From Paracoccus rhizosphaerae (lineage in GTDB: Bacteria; Pseudomonadota; Alphaproteobacteria; Rhodobacterales; Rhodobacteraceae), in NCBI RefSeq assembly GCF_026162645.1, contig NZ_JAOTBE010000018.1:1-59520 (forward strand): a DNA stretch of 59,520 bases. The letters run 5' to 3'. Of this stretch, positions 54,392-59,520 are shown one piece after another (position 1 is the first letter of the stretch; every line of letters begins with the position of its first letter). The translations under genes and the position numbers were made by a program. The notes beneath the pieces were generated by a model, which had not been told where the DNA came from, searched no databases, and was given only the letters and a program-made list of their open reading frames with translations.

Positions 54392-56566
54392 TCACTCGGC
54401 CATGGTGCCGATCGACCAGAACAGCGTCTCGCCCGAGCTGTCGTCGACGCCGTCGTTGTCGGTGACCAGCCAGCCCATACCAGCGGCGTCGATGGCAAAG
54501 CCCTCGACCTTGTCCTGGACATAGCCGTTCAGGACGCGCAGGTCCGGGATCAGGTCGCGGACCTCCTCCTTGGCGACCAGGGGCAGATCCTGGTCCAGCG
54601 CCACGGGGACCATGTCGGACAGCGCGACGCGATAGAGCTTCTTGGTCGTGGCGGCCTGTCCCACCTGGTTGTCGCGCTCGATCAGCCAAGCCCAGTCACC
54701 GTGGATCGCGATTTCTGAAAGACCCATCCAGCCCTGCGGCGCGTCATCCAGCGGATAGGCGACGGCGCCCCATGTCTCGGCTTCGGTGTCATAGGCCAGA
54801 AGCTTGACCCGGCCTTTGGGATCGGACCCCCATTCGCGCTGGACCGCGGTCCACAGCAGGTTGTCCTGCCGCGCGATGCCCTCGAACCCGAAGCGGCTCT
54901 CGCCCTGCAGAAGCTCTGCAGGCAGGGCGATTTCGTCGGTGATTTCTCCGTCAGGATCCACATGATAGATGGCGTGCGCGATCAGGCGGTCGCTGCGTCC
55001 TTCGGATGCCAGCCAGAAGCCGCCTTCGCCGTCGCTGGTGATGCCTTCCAGATCCAGCTTCTGCGCCGGATCGCCGTTGCGGGTCACCACGGTCTTGGCG
55101 GTGATGCGGGCGGGCGTCTGGGTGGCGTCGATAGTCAGGATCGACGGCTGGTTGCCGTAAAAGCTGTCGGTGATCGCGTAAAGCTGTCCCTCGGCCTCTC
55201 CGGCGGCAAGCCCCGACAGCGCGCCCCAGCCGATCAGATCATCGGCGCCTTCCGAGGTCAGCATGGGATAAGCTGCGGGATCGTTGCCGCCCTGGAAGAC
55301 CATGACATGGGCGCGGGCGCCGCCATCTTCGACCAGGTCGGCCTCGTTGGCGGTGATCAGCAGGTTGCGCGACGGGATGGCGGCCATGCCTTCGGGGCTA
55401 ATGCCCGAGGGCAGCAATTGCGTCAGGCGCGGAGCGGTCAGGTCGGTTGCGTCATAGACGCCGATGATCGATCCGCGCTCCGAGGCGACGAAGATGTAGC
55501 GGGTGTCGTCGAAGGTCGCGACCTCGATGCTTTCTGGCTCGACGCCCTTCGCATCCGAGCGCTTGTCGGGGTAATGGCCGATCTGGACCAGCGCGTGTTC
55601 GAAGCTGGTGCCGGAATCGTAAACCACGTTCCCCTGCCGGTCGAAGATCGACCAGCCGCGGGTGCCGCCCTGGTAATCCCCTTCGTTCGCGGTGGCGATG
55701 TGATCGTCGTCGATCCATTTCACCCCGTCTGGTTCGCGCGGCACGTCGGTCAGGCTGTCGGTGAAGACCAGAGCGCCGTCGTCCTTTGCGTCGATCCCGT
55801 CCAGCGAAACGGTCCCGGCGCTGAAGTGCGACGCGACGGTGCCGTCGGCGCCGACGATGACGAGGTGGTTGTTTTCCTGCAGGGTAACGACGATCTCGCC
55901 ACGGTCGTTGATGTCGACGAACTCGGGTTCTGGGTCCTCGGCGGCGATCTCGGCCAGGCCGGTCATCTCGATCCGCTGCATGCTGGCGCAGTCGACGCGG
56001 CCGTCCTGCACCGGCAGCTTGACGACGAAGCCTGCCGGCATCTGCGGCAGGGCGCCGTCGTTCAGGTCCTCGTCCCGCTCGTTCTCGATGGCGATGGCCA
56101 GGAAGCTGCCGTCGGGCGCGCGGGCCACCGAATCCGGCTGGCCGCCCAGGTCGCAGGACTGCAGAACCTCGTGGCTGTCGAGGTCGACGACCCGCAGCTG
56201 CCCCGACGGATCAGTATAGGATTGGGACGTGTTCACGCCGGCGAAGACTCGATCGCCGATGATGACGGCGGTGGTGGGCTCGCCCTCCATCGCAACATTG
56301 CCAAGGGGTTTTGGTGCGGCCGGATCGGTGATGTCGACGAAGCCCAGAACGCCCAGGGGACTGTCGGAATAGACCAGCGTGTTGCCATCTTCTGAGGCCG
56401 AGATGATCTCGGCCGAGGATGTGCGGTTGCGGTCCTGGTCCGCGGCCATGTTGTCGGGGGTGGCGAAGGACGCGATGCGGTTGAACGTGGTCTCGGCCAG
56501 CGCGGGCACGGCGGCCGCAAGCGCCAAGGCCGAAGTCAAAATGGCGGTTTTGTGCAAGGTTTTCAT
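54392..56566 (-). CDS. periplasmic esterase-like/phytase-like beta-propeller protein
   Basis: The 724-residue protein has a signal peptide (MKTLHKTAILTSALALAAAVPALA). The first 450 residues look like a beta-propeller with repeated short segments (VYSDSPLGVLGFVDITDP, GVYDATDLTAPR, VASERGSI). The rest matches the esterase-like activity of phytase family (ITDSFYGNQPSILTID, DLEGITSDGEGGFWLASEGR, GFEGIARQDNLLWTAVQREW, EGFAIDAAGMGWLVTDNDGVD). It probably hydrolyses a phosphate ester or related ester in the periplasm; the substrate is not known. The ATG at 56566 is preferred; another lies at 56578. Confidence 0.82.
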   Translation of the reverse strand: MKTLHKTAILTSALALAAAVPALAETTFNRIASFATPDNMAADQDRNRTSSAEIISASEDGNTLVYSDSPLGVLGFVDITDPAAPKPLGNVAMEGEPTTAVIIGDRVFAGVNTSQSYTDPSGQLRVVDLDSHEVLQSCDLGGQPDSVARAPDGSFLAIAIENERDEDLNDGALPQMPAGFVVKLPVQDGRVDCASMQRIEMTGLAEIAAEDPEPEFVDINDRGEIVVTLQENNHLVIVGADGTVASHFSAGTVSLDGIDAKDDGALVFTDSLTDVPREPDGVKWIDDDHIATANEGDYQGGTRGWSIFDRQGNVVYDSGTSFEHALVQIGHYPDKRSDAKGVEPESIEVATFDDTRYIFVASERGSIIGVYDATDLTAPRLTQLLPSGISPEGMAAIPSRNLLITANEADLVEDGGARAHVMVFQGGNDPAAYPMLTSEGADDLIGWGALSGLAAGEAEGQLYAITDSFYGNQPSILTIDATQTPARITAKTVVTRNGDPAQKLDLEGITSDGEGGFWLASEGRSDRLIAHAIYHVDPDGEITDEIALPAELLQGESRFGFEGIARQDNLLWTAVQREWGSDPKGRVKLLAYDTEAETWGAVAYPLDDAPQGWMGLSEIAIHGDWAWLIERDNQVGQAATTKKLYRVALSDMVPVALDQDLPLVAKEEVRDLIPDLRVLNGYVQDKVEGFAIDAAGMGWLVTDNDGVDDSSGETLFWSIGTMAE

Positions 56567-56711
56567 CCCTGTGGTCATTTTCAGCTGCCGCGTCCCTGCC
56601 GCAGGAAGGTGACGGGCCGATGACAGGGGCATGGCCGTTCCGTGACGGCATCGACTGCGGCGCGCAGGTGAACCCCGACTGTATCCGGTCGCAAATGGAG
56701 GTGCGGTCATC

Positions 56712-57042
56712 ATGGGCGTCGGCCAAGCCCTGAGCATGCAGATCACCTTTCAGGACAGGCGGGCGCAGCAGGACAACATTGATACCTACCTGATCCCGCG
56801 GATGGGGACCGCACCGCGCCAGATCAACGTGCATCTGGTCTCCTCGGGCGGATACAACCAGCCGATGGTCGGTGTCGGCGATCCCGGCCATCGAGGAGGC
56901 CGAAGAGGCGGGCGAGGGAGGCAATGAGATCCTCGATGCCCGCGCCCTTCCGGGCGAGGTACCGGCCCTCGAGGACGACGGCGACACCGCCGCCTGCGAG
57001 GCGCGCCTGCGCGAGGTGCTGGTCGGGCTGATCCGCGACTAG
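56712..57042 (+). pseudogene. small gene of unknown function, apparently frameshifted
   Basis: From the ATG at 56712 a coding-like frame reads MGVGQALSMQITFQDRRA to about 56868 (PMVGVG), then becomes Arg/Gly filler with a stop at 56925-56927. From about 56875 the +1 frame has clear coding character (AIPAIEEAEEAGEGG, then EILDARALPGEVPALEDD) and ends RLREVLVGLIRD-TAG at 57042. The two halves fit one gene of about 110 codons broken by an indel, or a sequencing error. GGAGG lies upstream of the first ATG. No family was recognised. Confidence 0.45.
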
Positions 57043-58067
57043 GTCGCCATCGCGCGGGTCGAGAACATCGGATTGCCCGGCAGGCCGCGCAGCAGGCCGG
57101 CCGCCGCAACCGATGCCAGAAGCGTGGCCGCGAACATGATCGCCAGGATGCCCAGGCCCGGCACCGTCCCGGCCAGCGGGCGCAGCAGCATGAAGCAGGC
57201 TGCGACGAAGAACTGGTGCAGCAGGAAGATCTCGAGCGAGCGGCGGCCGAGGAATGCCGCGGCCTCGGCGGCCTGGGGCAGGCGGGCCAGCAGGAACTGC
57301 AGCATGTGGATCGCCGCCAGTGTGGCCGGGATCGCAAGCGCCAGGCGATGATAGCTGCGGAACGTCTCGGCGTTCAGATAGAGCAGATAGCAGCCGGCCC
57401 AGATCAGGATCGCGACGACGAAGGTCGTCCAGTGGCCGCGCCGGGGCTGCTTCAACTGCTGCGCGAAGACGAAGCCCAGGGCAAAGAACATGAACCCGCG
57501 GATCCCCAGGTTCCAGGCCGTCAGGTGCAGGCCCGGCGGCAGGTCCATGCGCCCCAATGTCTCGATGATCAACGCCGACAGCAGGGCGGCGGCGGCGATG
57601 GTGACCGTCTTGCCCGCCGGCCGCAGGATCATGCAGAACGTGCCCAGAAGCGCGATGGCATAGATGAACCACATGTTCCCGACCGGATCGAGCAGCATGA
57701 GGTTCAGCCGCGTCGGCAGGTTCCCGTCGAGCCAGGGATAGAGCGGCACGCCTAGATACATCACTGCAAGCTGCAACCAACCCCAGACCAGCGCGATCCA
57801 CAGCGTCCAGCCAAGGCGGCGCCCGACGAACCACCGCCAGCCGCGCTGCGCAGGGCCGGAGAAGACGATCCCCGAGCAGATGAGAAAGGCCGGGATGCGG
57901 ACAAGACCGATCAGGTCGTCGACATTGTCGACCAGGTTGTGGAAGTCTGTTCCTGCCTGCCGCAGCAGTGTCGTGACGGCCAGGCGGCAATGGTGCAGAA
58001 CGACCAGGGTGACGGTCACTCCGCGCAATGCGTCGATCCAGATCTCGCGGTTCTTTGACAAAGGCAC
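57039..58067 (-). CDS. acyltransferase-3 family membrane protein
   Basis: The 342-residue protein has about ten hydrophobic segments and acyltransferase-3 marks: REIWIDALRGVTVTLVVLHH near the N-terminus with the catalytic His, FLICSGIVFSGP and GNMWFIYAIALLGTF. Such enzymes add acetyl or succinyl groups to polysaccharides or glycans in the envelope. The start is not sure: GTG at 58067 has its AGGGGG too close, and the TTG two codons later (58061) has better spacing. The stop shares CTAG with the broken gene on the other strand. Confidence 0.82.
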   Translation of the reverse strand: MPLSKNREIWIDALRGVTVTLVVLHHCRLAVTTLLRQAGTDFHNLVDNVDDLIGLVRIPAFLICSGIVFSGPAQRGWRWFVGRRLGWTLWIALVWGWLQLAVMYLGVPLYPWLDGNLPTRLNLMLLDPVGNMWFIYAIALLGTFCMILRPAGKTVTIAAAALLSALIIETLGRMDLPPGLHLTAWNLGIRGFMFFALGFVFAQQLKQPRRGHWTTFVVAILIWAGCYLLYLNAETFRSYHRLALAIPATLAAIHMLQFLLARLPQAAEAAAFLGRRSLEIFLLHQFFVAACFMLLRPLAGTVPGLGILAIMFAATLLASVAAAGLLRGLPGNPMFSTRAMAT

Positions 58068-58271
58068 CCCCTTGCAGGTCCGTTTTCAGATCCGGCCCGC
58101 CATGTCCACCCTTTGATAACGATTTCGTGTGGCAATCTGGTGTCATAGGCGAATGGGGAGGCAGCCGGGCGTCCCGCTGCCCGCTTGGAAGGCTTGCGCC
58201 GGACCATCGCCGCGACTATGGCCGCGGCTGAAACAGCCACGCGACACGATCGTGCAGGAAGGAACGTCACC

Positions 58272-59237
58272 ATGAAGGCCTTGGGCGCATTTTCACGTTT
58301 CATCGGCAATACATTTGCCATCTGGGTCCTGCTGTTCGCGGTCCTGGGCTTTCTTCTGCCGGACGTGTTCCGCCAGCTGACACCCTGGATCGTGACGCTG
58401 CTGGGGGTGATCATGTTCGGGATGGGCCTGACCATCTCGACCAGGGACTTTGCCGAGGTCCTGCGCCGGCCCTTTGACGTGGGCCTGGGGGTCGTGTCGC
58501 AGTTCGTGATCATGCCGCTGCTGGCCTTCGCCTTGACCCGCATCATCCCGATGCCGCCAGAGGTCGCGGCCGGGGTTATCCTGGTCGGCTGCTGCCCCGG
58601 TGGCACCTCCTCGAACGTGATGACCTACCTAGCCAAGGGCGACACGGCGCTGTCGGTCGCCTGCACCAGCGTGACGACGCTGCTGGCGCCGGTCGTGACG
58701 CCCTTCCTGGTGCTGATGCTGGCCAGCGAATTCCTGCCCGTCGATGCTTGGGCGATGTTCCAGTCCATCGTCAAGATGGTCCTGTTGCCGCTGGCCCTGG
58801 GCTTTGCCGCGCAGCGGCTGGTCCCCGGCTTCGTGCGCGCGGCCATTCCGGCCCTGCCGCTGGTCAGCGTGACCGGAATCGTGCTGATCGTCGCGGCGGT
58901 GGTGGGCGCGTCCAAGGGCGCCATCGCGCAGTCGGGAATGATGATCTTCGCCGTGGTGCTGCTGCACAACGGGCTGGGTTACCTGATCGGCTTTGCTGCC
59001 GCGCGGCTGGCGGGCCTGGACCTTGCCCGCCGCAAGGCCATCGCGATCGAGGTGGGCATGCAGAACTCGGGCCTGGCGGCGGCGCTGGCGACGGCCTATT
59101 TCTCGCCGCTTGCGGCGGTGCCGGCGGCGATCTTCAGCGTGTGGCACAACATCTCGGGCGCGGTGGCGGCCAGCGTGATGTCGCGGATGACCGATGACGG
59201 GGCCGCCCCCGTCCCGGCACCGCGCCCCGGCGCCTAG
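58272..59237 (+). CDS. bile acid:sodium symporter (BASS) family transporter
   Basis: The 321-residue protein has nine or ten hydrophobic segments and the BASS signatures VGCCPGGTSSNVMTYLAKGDTALSV and VGMQNSGLAAALA, which build the two Na+ sites. Bacterial members carry pantoate, bile-acid-like or other organic anions. AAGGAACG precedes the ATG. The last 15 residues are Pro/Ala-rich (APVPAPRPGA) and end in a TAG overlapping the stop of the adjoining IS transposase, so the true C-terminus may have been changed by the IS. Confidence 0.9.
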   Translation: MKALGAFSRFIGNTFAIWVLLFAVLGFLLPDVFRQLTPWIVTLLGVIMFGMGLTISTRDFAEVLRRPFDVGLGVVSQFVIMPLLAFALTRIIPMPPEVAAGVILVGCCPGGTSSNVMTYLAKGDTALSVACTSVTTLLAPVVTPFLVLMLASEFLPVDAWAMFQSIVKMVLLPLALGFAAQRLVPGFVRAAIPALPLVSVTGIVLIVAAVVGASKGAIAQSGMMIFAVVLLHNGLGYLIGFAAARLAGLDLARRKAIAIEVGMQNSGLAAALATAYFSPLAAVPAAIFSVWHNISGAVAASVMSRMTDDGAAPVPAPRPGA

Positions 59238-59520
59238 ATGTTCAGTCCCGGCATCTGGTGGATCGGGTTTAGGATGAATCTGTCGGGCTGGGATGTCCAG
59301 ATCTTGCAGATGAATTTGTAAGACGTGAGGGCCAGCCATGGTCCGCCATCGGTCCAAGGACCATGGCTGGCGAGGGTCTTGAGGCGGCGGGCGAAGTTAT
59401 AGGCGGGCATGAAGTCCGCGAGATGGGTGCGGAGCTGATCGTGGCTATCGTAGTGGAAGCGTTTGACGGTCGCGTCCTTGATCGTGCGGTTCATCCGCTC
59501 GACCTGCCCGTTTGTCGGGA
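59234..59520 (-). mobile_element. C-terminal part of an IS481-family transposase, cut by window edge
   Basis: The minus-strand frame enters from the window edge (TNGQVERMNRTIKDATVKRF) and ends HQMPGLNI-TAG, matching the end of the rve integrase core of IS481-family transposases. Between RRLKTL and SYKFICKIW there are about 12 extra residues (SHGPWTDGGPW) coded by a hairpin sequence. The catalytic Glu region and 5' end lie outside. The terminal repeat is probably in the bases just before 59234 and could not be fixed. Confidence 0.82.
59332..59370. repeat. hairpin sequence inserted in the IS481 transposase
   Basis: CCAGCCATGGTCC (59332-59344) and GGACCATGGCTGG (59358-59370) are perfect 13-base inverted repeats around a 13-base loop. 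The segment accounts for roughly 12 residues not found in usual IS481 transposases and keeps the reading frame. Confidence 0.7.

Overview
The window reads as a high-GC alphaproteobacterial chromosome segment, most like Paracoccus or a close relative in the Rhodobacterales. This is inferred from the aerobic cob gene set and its order, the glg cluster, the many TRAP/ABC uptake operons and the codon bias; no rRNA, tRNA or CRISPR array was seen. Both edges lie inside insertion sequences: the 3' end of an IS5-family transposase at the left and the C-terminal part of an IS481-family transposase at the right. The window may therefore be one assembly contig that stopped at repeats.

Region 1 (1-1.8 kb) holds the IS end, about 0.5 kb without a clear gene, and a secreted CAP-domain protein with RTX calcium-binding repeats. 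Region 2 (1.8-16.7 kb) is the late-cobalt (aerobic) cobalamin locus: cobF, cbiM, cobB, cobM, cobE, cobL, cobK, cobJ, cobI, cobH, cobG, cobN, cobW, a DUF1636 Fe-S-like protein and cobO. Two cobalamin riboswitches on the minus strand lead cbiM-cobF and the DUF1636-cobW-cobN-cobGHIJ operon. cobK alone lies on the plus strand inside the minus-strand series, and its start codon overlaps that of cobL within a shared CATG. Region 3 (16.8-22.9 kb) has otsBA (trehalose), an aldehyde dehydrogenase remnant, aroQ, an asparaginase with a lectin-like tail, a histone-deacetylase-like amidohydrolase and a DUF924 protein.

Region 4 (22.9-28.1 kb) looks like a quinone/catechol detoxification module resembling Bacillus mhqNOD/catE: a dioxygenase-hydrolase fusion, two more VOC dioxygenases, an FMN-dependent reductase and a LysR regulator with a clear palindromic operator. 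Region 5 (28.1-37.3 kb) is alpha-glucan metabolism: a GH13 alpha-glucosidase opposite glgC-glgA-glgX-glgP, with no glgB in the cluster. Region 6 (37.3-48.6 kb) has three uptake systems: an NCS1 permease with a hydantoin/allantoin-type racemase under an FCD regulator, an OpuC-type osmolyte ABC importer, and a TRAP transporter joined to gluconokinase under a LacI regulator. Perfect palindromic operators lie beside the FCD and LacI genes.

Region 7 (48.6-59.2 kb) contains a YgiB/YgiC-like pair, a DUF475 TerC-like membrane protein, a secreted PepSY-like protein with an acidic Gly-rich tail, an NAD synthase fused to a CinA/PncC amidohydrolase domain, a large phytase/esterase-like periplasmic protein, a probable frameshifted small gene, an acyltransferase and a bile-acid/Na+ symporter-family protein. 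The most interesting points are the NadE-PncC fusion, the dioxygenase-hydrolase fusion with an internal start signal, the embedded opposite-strand cobK, and four convergent gene pairs that end on one shared CTAG.
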